NCBI GenBank assembly: GCA_965230345.1
Contig: CBDDKR010000002.1
Span: forward strand, 1,116,001 to 1,180,000
Length of the DNA stretch: 64,000 nucleotides
Direction of reading: 5' to 3'
DNA from: JADKBO01 sp965230345
Lineage (GTDB): Bacteria; Bacteroidota; Bacteroidia; Chitinophagales; Saprospiraceae
Shown here: piece by piece, positions 7,797 to 17,022 of the stretch
Layout: each line of letters opens with the position of its first letter
Position numbering within the stretch: position 1 is the stretch's first letter
The notes under the pieces: model-generated
The model's input: only the letters and a program-made list of their open reading frames with translations
Database searches by the model: none
Told to the model about the DNA's origin: nothing
Made by a program: the position numbers and the translations under genes

Positions 7797-8413
7797 AAAA
7801 ATGTTTACTTGTCCTTAAAAAACTTTGCTCTTCTCTATTCACTAGCCAAGTTCAATGTTTTATTTGCTAATAGAATATTGTTTTTAACTATAAAACTTTG
7901 CTCATTCTTTATCTAGTTAGAGTTACTTAATAATCATTAATTCCTTTTAAATAATAAAACCTTCTTATCCTACATTAAAGTTTCAAAACTCGATTTTTTC
8001 CATAATTGCCTATAGTCAACAACTGTTCGTCTTTTCTGAAACCAATCCAAATAAAAAATAGTCTTATAATTACATCCATAATTAGTAATAAACTTATTTT
8101 TACTAAACACACTAATACTTAAATTAGAATAGTGCCTTAAAACACTTAAAAGAGTTTTCTATTTTTCTTATAAGTGATGTCAAAGATTAATTCGACTACA
8201 GATGTAGTTATCAAACGATTTTTTATATAAAAGAGGTAATAAAAAGAAAGGTAAAATCTAAATTTTCAATTAAGAAAAGGTTGAAATTAACAAACCAGAA
8301 ATAAACTCATATTAATCTGTACAAAGTTAATTAAATTATGAATAGCAGGAGTATTTTAAAGGGTCGTTAATTTATAGCCATCAAATTTGTTCTCGTTTAA
8401 CCTTTTTACCTAA
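7797..8413. other. 617-bp intergenic region without a recognised gene
   Basis: No credible coding frame. It contains an imperfect direct repeat built on AAAACTTTGCTC at about 7818-7848 and 7892-7919 (the copies continue as TTCTCTATTC-ACTAG and ATTCTTTATC-TAG). The divergent flanking genes mean it must hold promoters for both the cold-shock-domain gene and the propeller lipoprotein gene. I could not identify convincing -33/-7 pairs. Confidence 0.4.
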
Positions 8414-9490
8414 ATGATCAAGAAACTCTACATAATTCAGCAATTAGTTATTCTAATATTATTTACATCCTGTAAAGGGCAACAAAATGTAGAATCAACT
8501 AACCAACGTCATACTTCTATTGGAAAGGTCGTAAAAGAATTGGATAAAACGATCTGGGACATTCATCAAGATAGAGATTCGAATTATTGGTTTGGTAGTA
8601 AGCGAAATGGTGTCTTTTGCTATAATGGTACAGAGCTGAGGCATTTTACAAAAGAGGATGGATTAATTAGTAACGAAATTATAGGAATTCAAGAAGATTC
8701 GACTGGCAGTATATTTTTTGAAACTACAGAAGGCGTAAGTCGATACGATGGAGAATCTATTAAAACTCTTGAAGTTAAGAAAGACCCAAGTCTAACTCAA
8801 TGGAAATTAAGCTCTCGAGATCTTTGGTTTAGAATTGGGTTTGACAAAAAAGGACCATATAGGTATGATGGTGAATTTTTATATTATCATGAATTTCCTA
8901 CGTCTCCTTTTGAAGAAAGGTTTTATCAACAAAACCCCAATGCAAGTTTTTCTCCGTATGGTGTTTATACTATTTACAAGGATGATAGTGGCGTAATGTG
9001 GTTTGGTACTTCTGGTGTAGGACTATGTAGGTATGATGGTAAGAATTGGCAATGGCATCATGAAGAGCAAATTCAAATGACACCAGAAGGAGGCGACTTT
9101 GGTATGCGTTCAATTGTCCAAGATAACGATGGTTTTTTCTGGTTTAATAATTCCCGTTACCGATATGAGATTCTTGAAGATCAACCAACGAATAGATTAA
9201 ATTTCAAGAAAGAAAATGGAGTAGGTCTCGAAATAAATAAAGATGAAGAGTATCCGTATTTTTTATCGGCGAGTAAAGGAAGTGACGGTGCGCTTTGGAT
9301 GGTAACGTATTCGAGTGGTGTATGGAAGAATAATGGAAAGGAGTTGATAAATTACCCTGTTAAAAGGGGGAGTGAAGATATCTCACTATTTTCAATATAC
9401 AGTGATAAGAATGGTCGAATTTGGGTAGGTTCTCATGATGACGGTGTATACTATTATAATGGTAATTCGTTCGAAAAATTCTCTCCTTAA
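8414..9490 (+). CDS. Beta-propeller lipoprotein (two-component regulator propeller repeats)
   Basis: A 358-aa lipoprotein: residues 1-20 are a signal with lipobox F-T-S-C20. The mature part consists of Reg_prop-type repeats, each of the form 'I-x-D-x-x-G-x-x-W-F-G-T/S-x-x-x-G-V-x-x-Y-x-G-x-x-F': clear copies are W-D-I-H-Q-D…Y-W-F-G-S-K-R-N-G-V (about 55-85), M-W-F-G-T-S-G-V-G-L-C-R-Y-D-G (about 195-210) and I-W-V-G-S-H-D-D-G-V-Y-Y-Y-N-G (about 335-352). Such repeats normally form the periplasmic sensor of hybrid histidine kinases in Bacteroidota, but here there is no transmembrane or kinase part, so the protein is an orphan propeller at the membrane surface. Ligand unknown. Monocistronic. Confidence 0.8.
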   Translation: MIKKLYIIQQLVILILFTSCKGQQNVESTNQRHTSIGKVVKELDKTIWDIHQDRDSNYWFGSKRNGVFCYNGTELRHFTKEDGLISNEIIGIQEDSTGSIFFETTEGVSRYDGESIKTLEVKKDPSLTQWKLSSRDLWFRIGFDKKGPYRYDGEFLYYHEFPTSPFEERFYQQNPNASFSPYGVYTIYKDDSGVMWFGTSGVGLCRYDGKNWQWHHEEQIQMTPEGGDFGMRSIVQDNDGFFWFNNSRYRYEILEDQPTNRLNFKKENGVGLEINKDEEYPYFLSASKGSDGALWMVTYSSGVWKNNGKELINYPVKRGSEDISLFSIYSDKNGRIWVGSHDDGVYYYNGNSFEKFSP

Positions 9491-9727
9491 CGATAAACCC
9501 GAAATCTGCAATAGATAATTCAATTTTGACCTAAAAGAAATACAGAATTATGGGTTTTGGAATGAATTATAATCACCTCTTGATGAGAGTATACCCTTTG
9601 ATCATTATAATTCTTATAATCATCATGAGAATCTGCCCAATGCACAATTTGTATTAAATGTGATTTAAACGAAGAGTAGCTCTTGTTTTAATCACTTTTA
9701 TCTCAAGTTCACATAATTAGTGAGATT

Positions 9728-10930
9728 CTAGTTATGGGCAAATTTTTCTCTTGATGCAAAGATACTCTTCATGTGATCCAAGTTGATGTACCACTCCGTA
9801 AAGGTTTCCGGAGAATGATATTTTTGAATCTGTGTTGGCATAATGTGTTCGATATTACTCTTGTATTCATCAACGATCTTATTGAATGTTGATGAGCTTA
9901 ACATTCCAGACTTTATCAAGCTTTTGAAACGTGCTTCATACGCTTCTTTGAATTCTCTGTCAGATCGCATCAAATGGAAGAGTTTTGTAATTGGATTATG
10001 TGCTGTGTGATCAATAAACTCTTGAGGAGAATTGTCAATGTCGTAAGTAGAAACCAAGTCAAGGTCATACATGACAAATCTAAAAGGACCGTCATTTACA
10101 GCAAAGAAACGCACATTGTTCTTAGGCCAATCTCTATTTCCAATGTAGGACTGAAATATCATATAATCAATAAAGTTGTCCACATCAATTTCACTTCTTA
10201 CATATTCATAATCTTTATGTTCTATTGCAGATATAAAATCATCAATTCGATCGAAGTCCCCATCTTTTTTGATCAAAATACTTCCTTCATTGATTTTAGC
10301 CAAAGTGATATCATCTTTATCAACACCATATAGGCCGGCCATACCATTGGCATTGGATTCGGTACGAAGATTCATCACACCAAGAAATTCACCGTTAACA
10401 AATACGACAGTTTGTTCTGCATACATAAGATCTAAGTTTAGACCTGCATCTATCGCCAATTTGGTATAGCACATATCTTTGATCATGGTATACTCAAAAT
10501 CATTACCCGAATTTCTAAACCTAAAAGCTTTAACCTTATCTAAAGAATGAAATGGTAATGCTTCATTATTAATGAGGGACCGGTCTGAATTATTGTATTC
10601 TTCTTCAAATTTAATTCCTAAGGTTTTCAAGTCCAAGCTTGCACTAAAAGCACCTTTTATTTCGACCTCTATTGCTTCATTTTCCAATAGAGTAATTCCA
10701 TCTTTGTAGAGATTGAGTTTCCCTTCGATTTCTATATCTTCTGAATAATCTTCATACATTTCTTCAAACTCTTCCGGATCCAATATAAGGTTAGCAACCT
10801 TTAATTGAGTGTTGATATTCTTAGGTGTCAAGGTTTTATAATCCTGAACATCTATTTTAATATCATCGTCATAGTCTGTACATCCGATGGTGAAAATGAC
10901 CAATAATAAAATGTAAAATTTCTGATTCAT
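9728..10930 (-). CDS. CotH kinase family lipoprotein
   Basis: A 400-aa lipoprotein with signal 1-16 and lipobox T-I-G-C17. The CotH kinase domain spans most of the mature protein: K-A-F-R-F-R-N-S-G (nucleotide-loop region), K-D-M-C-Y-T-K-L-A-I-D-A-G-L, a substrate/catalytic segment G-N-R-D-W-P-K-N-N, and F-V-M-Y-D-L-D-L, the metal-binding Asp motif equivalent to DFG in protein kinases. CotH proteins are atypical kinases that phosphorylate secreted or surface proteins; in Bacteroidota the target is unknown. It is the second gene of an operon with the outer-membrane barrel gene 9 bp upstream, so the two are probably functionally linked at the cell surface. Confidence 0.85.
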   Translation of the reverse strand: MNQKFYILLLVIFTIGCTDYDDDIKIDVQDYKTLTPKNINTQLKVANLILDPEEFEEMYEDYSEDIEIEGKLNLYKDGITLLENEAIEVEIKGAFSASLDLKTLGIKFEEEYNNSDRSLINNEALPFHSLDKVKAFRFRNSGNDFEYTMIKDMCYTKLAIDAGLNLDLMYAEQTVVFVNGEFLGVMNLRTESNANGMAGLYGVDKDDITLAKINEGSILIKKDGDFDRIDDFISAIEHKDYEYVRSEIDVDNFIDYMIFQSYIGNRDWPKNNVRFFAVNDGPFRFVMYDLDLVSTYDIDNSPQEFIDHTAHNPITKLFHLMRSDREFKEAYEARFKSLIKSGMLSSSTFNKIVDEYKSNIEHIMPTQIQKYHSPETFTEWYINLDHMKSIFASREKFAHN

Positions 10931-10939
10931 AGTATTGCT

Positions 10940-11512
10940 TTATTCAGTTGTCTTTAACCTTCCTAATTGATAAATTACTCCCAGATATAGCCCATTTCTT
11001 GGACTGCTTATTGTGTACACATCAGGTGTATCATTAAGCATCCAATTCGTATAAAAAGAAAAATGCAATTCGTCACTATACATGTAAACAACTTTGGTGA
11101 GAAGATCATACCTGAAGTTTTCCTTTGTATGTATATCAAACTCGTCAAAGTCTTTATTGTTTTCAATACTTGCTCCTAAGTTGAGTCTCCAGTCATCATT
11201 TATTGTATAACCGATGAAAAGAGGTATTTGTAACTTGAGGTTGTTGGTCGTAAATTCTAAAGATTTGATGTGTCTCTCTCCTCTATTGTATTTACCATAG
11301 ATACCCGTCTCCATAGAGAATAAATCGTTAAACCCCTTTACATAATTGACTCCAAATCGCATTCCAAATGCTCCCGTATTATCCAGGTCTTCGCCATTCA
11401 ACTTCATTTCGCGTTGAAAGGCGTAGCCTAAGTCAACCTCAAATTGGAAGTTGTTTTGGGCATATGAGAGATGTGCACTCAAGAAAAAGATCAGCAAAAC
11501 TATTTTTCTCAT
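10940..11512 (-). CDS. Small outer-membrane beta-barrel protein
   Basis: A 190-aa protein with a signal peptide (residues 1-18, ending S-Y-A-Q). The mature sequence shows eight or so amphipathic strands with aromatic girdles (F-Q-F-E-V-D-L-G-Y-A-F, F-S-M-E-T-G-I-Y-G-K-Y, L-Q-I-P-L-F-I-G-Y, L-N-L-G-A-S) and ends L-Y-L-G-V-I-Y-Q-L-G, the pattern of the OMP_b-brl family. Start ATG at 11512 is followed by a typical signal. It lies 9 bp upstream of the CotH kinase gene and is the first gene of that operon. No obvious terminal sorting domain. The role may be structural or as partner/substrate of the kinase, which is inference. Confidence 0.78.
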   Translation of the reverse strand: MRKIVLLIFFLSAHLSYAQNNFQFEVDLGYAFQREMKLNGEDLDNTGAFGMRFGVNYVKGFNDLFSMETGIYGKYNRGERHIKSLEFTTNNLKLQIPLFIGYTINDDWRLNLGASIENNKDFDEFDIHTKENFRYDLLTKVVYMYSDELHFSFYTNWMLNDTPDVYTISSPRNGLYLGVIYQLGRLKTTE

Positions 11513-12102
11513 TAATACATTGTTTCTAAATACTCAGCAAGCAATCAAACTTGAATAAGAACGGCTGTAATGTAAAATTGGTTCTTATTAATTTCAGAAT
11601 ATTTGATCAATTGATGAATTTCACGATGAGTTGTAGGTTGTCAAGTGTAATCCAAGTCTTTCTAGAGTTAAGTCCTTGTGTTTGTTTATGTTGTGTGGTT
11701 CCTTGGCCTCCGAAATAATATTCTTTTGAATGCCTTTTGTTGTGTTTGTTGATTGTCAAGATTGAAGTATTGGTAAAATTTCCTAAGGAATTAGAATTGC
11801 AATAGGGACTGGTTTCCAAACTAGTGACTCTATCATGAATCATAAATAGCATCTTTATAGTAGATCAAAGGTATTTACTCGAGACAAGTGTTATTGTAAA
11901 ATAGGTTACACATTCTTTTTAGATTGGGTTAATTCACTTCACTTTGACTCAGACATTGTACAATAGTCTAGACATTTAATTATATATTATTTTGAATTGT
12001 TATGAAGAACTGTTTGTACCACAATGGCATAATTTGGTAATCGTATGATTAAACTTTTCAAGTGTTGAAGTGTCTAAGGTAAATGAACCTTAAATTAACC
12101 AT
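11513..12102. other. 590-bp intergenic region with a short palindrome before the serine hydrolase
   Basis: The region separates divergent genes. An open frame of 81 codons on the minus strand (11607-11852) has no signal, motif or sensible composition and is not annotated. At 12075-12092 there is an inverted repeat TAAGGT-AAATGA-ACCTTA, 11 bp before the start codon of the serine hydrolase; it could be a regulator site or a weak 5' hairpin. Nothing else was recognised. Confidence 0.35.
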
Positions 12103-13422
12103 ATGAAACGAATTTTATTGGTAGGACTGGTCAGCTTATGTTTTATTTATAATGGGGAGGCTCAGTTGTATTATCCTCCTATTTCTTCTGAAGTATGGGA
12201 TACTATTTCACTTGAACAAATGGGGTGGTGTGAAGAAAGGGTGGATGATTTATATGGTTTTTTATCCGATAATAATACCAAAGCATTTATCCTTTTGAAA
12301 GATGATAAAATCGTTCTTGAACAATATTTCAATGATCATTCTCAAGATGAAAATTGGTATTGGGCATCTGCTGGCAAGTCATTAACGGCTTTTGCTATTG
12401 GCATTGCACAAGAAAAAGGTTACTTACAGATTAATGATAGAACTTCGGAATATTTGGGAACGGGGTGGACCAGTTGTTCTGAAGAAAAGGAAGACAATAT
12501 TACAATTCATCACCAGTTGACTATGACTACAGGCCTTGACGACGACTTTGGTGATATTTATTGTACGGACAAAGAGTGTTTGCAATGTTTAGACATAAAC
12601 GAATCTAGGTGGGCCTATCACAATGGGCCATATACGCTCTTGACAAATGTTATAGAAGAGGCATCAAATCAAAACATCAATGGGTTTATTTCAAATAATA
12701 TAAGTGGATTAACCGGAATAAATGGACTATATGTGTATTTGGAATACAATAGGATTTTTTTTAGTACTGCGCGAAGCATGGCTCGTTTTGGGTTGTTAGC
12801 CTTGGGAAAAGGACGGTGGCAAAATAATTGGGTACTTAATGATTCTATTTATTACAACAACATGATTTCACCTTCACAGGATATTAATGAAGCATATGGT
12901 TATTTGTGGTGGCTTAATGGCAAACAAAGTTTTATGATTCCACGGTCACAGGTTATGTTTAATGGTAGCATAAGTCCCAATGCTCCCAATGATATGATTG
13001 CTGCTATGGGAATGAATGGGCAATTTATAAATGTAGTTCCTTCTCAGAACCTAGTGTGGATAAGAATGGGAGAAGCTCCAGAAGATACTCTTGTGCCTTA
13101 TACTTTTAATGATGAAATATGGCAGAAAATTAATGAATTGATGTGCAATCCTTCAAATACTCTTGATTATAAACAGAGAAATGATAAAATAAAGATATAT
13201 CCCAATCCATTTACTAAAGGCATTCATATTACGAATGATTCTAGAGAGAAGAAGTTTACAAATTATACTTTGCTTGATGTTTTTGGAAGAGTTGTAAGTC
13301 TAGGGTTGTTCGTAGGAGAAAATCAGTATGTCAAACTAGATGAAAACCTTAATAAGGGTGTTTATTATGTTGCATTAGAAGGAAGTAACGATAGATTGGT
13401 AATTCCAATTTTTAAGAATTAA
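12103..13422 (+). CDS. Secreted serine hydrolase (beta-lactamase/class C family) with type IX sorting domain
   Basis: A 439-aa protein: signal peptide residues 1-20 (ending G-E-A-Q), a serine beta-lactamase-like domain (~30-350), and a C-terminal sorting domain (~360-439) beginning I-Y-P-N-P-F, which sends it through the type IX secretion system. The nucleophile motif S-x-x-K is S89-A-G-K92 in W-A-S-A-G-K-S-L-T, the second motif Y-x-N appears as A-Y-H-N-G-P-Y, and the third K-T-G/H-x-G position is replaced by M-N-G-Q-F, typical of esterase/carboxypeptidase relatives rather than true lactamases. Likely an extracellular esterase or peptidase; substrate unknown. Monocistronic, ending at a strong hairpin shared with pepD. 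Confidence 0.85.
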   Translation: MKRILLVGLVSLCFIYNGEAQLYYPPISSEVWDTISLEQMGWCEERVDDLYGFLSDNNTKAFILLKDDKIVLEQYFNDHSQDENWYWASAGKSLTAFAIGIAQEKGYLQINDRTSEYLGTGWTSCSEEKEDNITIHHQLTMTTGLDDDFGDIYCTDKECLQCLDINESRWAYHNGPYTLLTNVIEEASNQNINGFISNNISGLTGINGLYVYLEYNRIFFSTARSMARFGLLALGKGRWQNNWVLNDSIYYNNMISPSQDINEAYGYLWWLNGKQSFMIPRSQVMFNGSISPNAPNDMIAAMGMNGQFINVVPSQNLVWIRMGEAPEDTLVPYTFNDEIWQKINELMCNPSNTLDYKQRNDKIKIYPNPFTKGIHITNDSREKKFTNYTLLDVFGRVVSLGLFVGENQYVKLDENLNKGVYYVALEGSNDRLVIPIFKN

Positions 13423-13457
13423 GACGTCTTTACATATAGTTGTCTTAAAGTGGGTTA

Positions 13458-13489
13458 TGAGGCAAACTTCTGATACGAAGTTTGCCTCA
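13458..13489. terminator. Bidirectional hairpin terminator between convergent genes
   Basis: Perfect 13-bp inverted repeat: TGAGGCAAACTTC at 13458-13470 and its complement at 13477-13489, with loop TGATAC. It sits between the stop of the serine hydrolase (+) and the stop of pepD (-), so it can end transcription from both sides. The U-tract is weak on both strands (ATATTTTA on the plus side). Confidence 0.8.
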
Positions 13490-13494
13490 ATATT

Positions 13495-14961
13495 TTATGA
13501 TTTTACTGGAATACGTCGTAGGGTGTCTAAAAGGTAACCCCAGAATTTTTGAACAGAACTAATCTGAACTTTTTCGTCTGGAGAGTGAGCTCCTCTAATA
13601 TTTGGTCCAAAAGAGATCATTTCAATATTGGGATAGTTTGTCCCTAAGATACCACATTCGAGACCAGCATGACAAGCGTTTACATGAGGTTCTTCATTGA
13701 ATTTTTCCCTATACAAATTGCTCATAACTTCTACTATAGAAGCATCTGGATTAGGAGTCCATCCAGGATATGAACCACTGGTTTCGATGTCACCATCTAG
13801 TCTGGATAAAGCCGAAATTATGGCATTGGCCAAATCAATTTTTTCTGTATCTACAGAACTTCTTGTTAGACACAGAATTTGGTATTGTCCATTTTCAATA
13901 GACACTCTTGCAAGATTATTAGAAGTTTGGACTAAGTCTTTTATTGTAGGACTCATTCTATAAATTCCATTTGGGCAAGAGTAAATCGCATCAATGAGAT
14001 CTATAATAAAGAAGTTAGAAACCGCATTACCTTGTAAATCAGCATCGCTTAACTCTATTGTAAAATTAGGGTCGGTTATGCTGTATTCATCGGCAATAAT
14101 ATCATGAAGGTTTCCTACAATCTCCTTAAGTTCTCCATATTGATCTTCTTGAATTCCAAGAATAGCAACAGATTCTCTTGGAATAGCATTCCTAAGTCCA
14201 CCACCATCAATTCTCTCTAATTGATAGTCCATTTCTACTGCAATTTGATGGAGAATCCTATTCATGATTTTATTGGCGTTACCTCTACCTAAATGAATAT
14301 CCATCCCCGAGTGACCACCAGTTAGCCCCTTTACAACTAGCTTTATGCCTTTGAATGCACTCGTATCGTATTCGTCTTGAATGTATGTCCCTTTAGCGGT
14401 AATATCAATTCCACCAGCACAACCAATGGTCAATTCATCATCGTCTTCTGTATCAAGATTGAGTAATATATCACCTTCAAGTAAACCTCCCTTGAGTTCT
14501 AGTGCCCCTGTCATTCCTGTTTCCTCGTCAATAGTAAAGAGCGCTTCTAATGCAGGATGTGGTATGTCTTTGGATTCCAACAGAGCCATTATAGCAGCTA
14601 CTCCAATTCCATTGTCAGCACCTAAGGTTGTACCATCTGCTTTCACCCAATCTCCATCGACAAACATTTTAATTCCTTCAGTATCAAAATCAAAATTGGT
14701 ATCGTTATTTTTTTGATGAACCATGTCCAAATGACTTTGAAGTACGACGGTTTGACGGTCTTCCATACCTGGAGTGGCTGGTTTTTTAATGATTACATTT
14801 CCAATATGGTCTACTTTGGTTTCAAAATTTAAATTCTCTCCAAAAGCTTTAGCAAATGCGATGACTCTTTCCTCTTTTTTTGATGCCCTTGGAACAGCAT
14901 TAAGGTTGTCAAAGTTTTTCCAAAGTGCTTTAGGTTCTAGGTTTAATATATTATTGTTCAT
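13495..14961 (-). CDS. pepD: Aminoacyl-histidine dipeptidase (peptidase D, M20C family)
   Basis: A 488-aa cytosolic dizinc aminopeptidase, full length for the family (~480-490). Metal-site and catalytic motifs are in order: S-H77-L-D79-M-V, G-A-D116-N-G-I-G, D-E-E147-T-G-M-T-G, N-L-D-T-E-D-D-D near 168-175 and the C-terminal G-A-H-S-P-D-E. It hydrolyses Xaa-His and other dipeptides. The start ATG at 14961 lies 18 bp after the stop of the upstream M28 peptidase on the same strand, so both are one operon dedicated to peptide breakdown: the M28 enzyme exported, PepD inside. No signal peptide. Confidence 0.93.
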   Translation of the reverse strand: MNNNILNLEPKALWKNFDNLNAVPRASKKEERVIAFAKAFGENLNFETKVDHIGNVIIKKPATPGMEDRQTVVLQSHLDMVHQKNNDTNFDFDTEGIKMFVDGDWVKADGTTLGADNGIGVAAIMALLESKDIPHPALEALFTIDEETGMTGALELKGGLLEGDILLNLDTEDDDELTIGCAGGIDITAKGTYIQDEYDTSAFKGIKLVVKGLTGGHSGMDIHLGRGNANKIMNRILHQIAVEMDYQLERIDGGGLRNAIPRESVAILGIQEDQYGELKEIVGNLHDIIADEYSITDPNFTIELSDADLQGNAVSNFFIIDLIDAIYSCPNGIYRMSPTIKDLVQTSNNLARVSIENGQYQILCLTRSSVDTEKIDLANAIISALSRLDGDIETSGSYPGWTPNPDASIVEVMSNLYREKFNEEPHVNACHAGLECGILGTNYPNIEMISFGPNIRGAHSPDEKVQISSVQKFWGYLLDTLRRIPVKS

Positions 14962-14979
14962 ATCTGTTTAGTCTTTATA

Positions 14980-16593
14980 TTATTTACCATCAACTTTGAT
15001 TCTTTCGTCTCTATTAGCTAATTCCCAAGCTAGATGGAAAATGTGTTGAGCTCTTTTAGCCATAGTTTTAAACTCTATTTTTTCAACGGTATCTGAGGCT
15101 TGATGATAATCAGCGTGTACACCATTGAAAAAGAATATCGAGGGAATTCCATTTTTAGCGAAATTATAATGATCAGATCTATAGTAATATCTATTAGGAT
15201 CGTTTTCGTCATTATAAGTATAATCCAATGTCAGCCCACTATACTTTTTATTCAAATCTTCGTTTATGTTATGAAGATCTGATGAAAGCCTATCTGATCC
15301 AATTACATATATATAATCTTTGTTGTGGTTATATTTCGGATCTATCCTTCCTACCATATCGATGTTAATATCTGCTACAGTATTCTCCAGAGGGTAAATA
15401 GGGTTGTTAGCATAATACTCTGAGCCTAATAATCCTTTCTCCTCTCCAGTCATAAACAAGAAGAGAATTGACCTTCTTGTAAAGACAGAGTCCTCTCTAG
15501 CTTGATTAAAAGCTTCAATCAATTCCAAAACAGTACTGGTACCAGAGCCATTATCATCAGCACCATTGAAAACAGCATCTCCTCTTTTACCTATATGATC
15601 ATAGTGTGCAGATATTACAATTACTTCGTCTTTTAAATCCGTGCCTTGATAAAAACCTACTACATTTCTACCTTTAAGGACTTTCTGCTTTTTCATTTGA
15701 TTGACAGTAAGAGAAGCTTTTAGTTTAACAGGTTTTGATTTTCCTTTTTTGGTTATTTTTTTACGAGCTTTAATAACCTTCTTTGATTTTTTACCGATGA
15801 TTTCTTTGGCAATAGTAGTAGATATATATGCGTGATTTGCCAATTCGATTTTTTCAGCGGACTTATCTCCTAATTCTGTGATAGGTCCAAGTAAAAATTT
15901 TCGATTTTTACCAAGCATTTCTTTGATGTCTTCATCAATGATTAGGACCAATTCCACTCCTTTTTCTTTGGCAATGGTAAGTTTTTTTTCTAGGTCGTAA
16001 CTCCAGTCAGAAAGTTCTTTAGTACCTGTTATATAAGAAACACTATCTTTATTTAAGGGCTCTCCTTTGTTGATAAGGATAACTTTTCCTTTCCAATCTT
16101 TTTTGCCATAATCACTGTATTTGGGATCATCTATACCATAACCCAAAAAGTAAACTTCTTTAGCGGTGATTCCTGGTTTATTGGAGTTTTTATGAGGAAA
16201 AGTTAAAAAATCCCATAAATGTCTGAATCTTTTATCATTGACAAATATTTCGGTGTCCGCCCATGATGAAAAAGTAAAGTCCACATTTTGATAAGGTGAT
16301 TTGTTAACATATTTGTCAACGGCTCCCTGCTTGTTGAGTTGACGGGCAAGGTACTTAGATGCTTTCAAATTCCCCTCTTCCCCTGTTTCTCTTCCTTCAA
16401 AATCATCAGAAGCAATAATCGTTAGGTGCTTTTTTAAGTCTTCGGCCGTAATGGTATTTGCATATTTTACGGAGAGATCTTCTTCCGAAGTCATCAGTGT
16501 TTTTGACGTATCTGGTATCGTAATACCACTAAAATATTGTGCGCTGATTGAGTTTAGTATAAAGGATAGTACTATAATCTGGGCGATTCTCAT
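14980..16593 (-). CDS. Secreted M28 family metallopeptidase with inserted PA-type domain
   Basis: A 537-aa protein with a signal peptide (residues 1-18, S-I-S-A-Q). The M28 catalytic domain is split: an N-terminal part (~40-110), an inserted protease-associated-like region (~120-310, with a Lys-rich stretch at 268-292), and the metal-binding core: S-A-H330-Y-D, G-A-D-D346/347-N-G-S-G, G-E384-E385-K-G-L-L-G-S, I-D412-M-V-G-R, and the last ligand in H-A-D-Y-H-Q-A-S-D-T near 508. All five zinc ligands of the aminopeptidase Y/Ap1 family are present. It probably removes N-terminal amino acids from peptides in the periplasm. First gene of an operon with pepD. No sorting domain at the C-terminus. 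Confidence 0.92.
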   Translation of the reverse strand: MRIAQIIVLSFILNSISAQYFSGITIPDTSKTLMTSEEDLSVKYANTITAEDLKKHLTIIASDDFEGRETGEEGNLKASKYLARQLNKQGAVDKYVNKSPYQNVDFTFSSWADTEIFVNDKRFRHLWDFLTFPHKNSNKPGITAKEVYFLGYGIDDPKYSDYGKKDWKGKVILINKGEPLNKDSVSYITGTKELSDWSYDLEKKLTIAKEKGVELVLIIDEDIKEMLGKNRKFLLGPITELGDKSAEKIELANHAYISTTIAKEIIGKKSKKVIKARKKITKKGKSKPVKLKASLTVNQMKKQKVLKGRNVVGFYQGTDLKDEVIVISAHYDHIGKRGDAVFNGADDNGSGTSTVLELIEAFNQAREDSVFTRRSILFLFMTGEEKGLLGSEYYANNPIYPLENTVADINIDMVGRIDPKYNHNKDYIYVIGSDRLSSDLHNINEDLNKKYSGLTLDYTYNDENDPNRYYYRSDHYNFAKNGIPSIFFFNGVHADYHQASDTVEKIEFKTMAKRAQHIFHLAWELANRDERIKVDGK

Positions 16594-17022
16594 ATAAGAA
16601 TATTTGTTATAATAAATTTTGTAAAATTATTTCTTCCTTAGAGGCACTATAAAAAGTATGTTGATTTAATCCTAAACCGCCTCCAAGTCATAATAAACAA
16701 TGCCATAAATCTTATGGCATTAAGTAAAACGACGCAAAAATACCATGAACGAATATATAATTGCGAATATTTCAGATAAGTTCTAGAATTTAGTCGACTT
16801 TTAGATAGCTTAATAGAGAATCAAGTAATAAATGTTCACCAAACTAAACGTCATTTGAAGTAATAACCTATGAAGTAAGTTTATGAATTGTCCTTTTATA
16901 TTACTTCATTTATGATATCGAAGAAACGTAACTCTAAACATAATTATGTGAGGCATTAATCACAATGAAAGAAAATTTTGAGTAAAATTTAATGGAGGCT
17001 TAAAACAAGTGGTAAAAATCAC
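16594..17022. other. 429-bp intergenic region with two inverted repeats
   Basis: Two symmetric sequences are visible. At 16699-16721 AATGCCATAA-ATC-TTATGGCATT is a perfect 10-bp inverted repeat with a 3-base centre, about 105 bp upstream of the M28 start; it could be a regulator site for the peptidase operon. At 16870-16909 ATGAAGTAA and TTACTTCAT form a 9-bp stem with a 22-base loop, which could be a 3' hairpin of the protease gene transcribed leftwards. Neither is followed by a clear T-tract. No coding frame. Confidence 0.45.

Noticed and set aside
11607..11852. 81-codon frame on the minus strand
   Set aside because: Polar, low-quality composition, no signal, motif or promoter; the gap is better read as non-coding.
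12103..13422. True beta-lactamase
   Set aside because: S-x-x-K and Y-x-N are present but the K-T-G region is replaced and the protein has a sorting domain; an esterase or peptidase is more likely.
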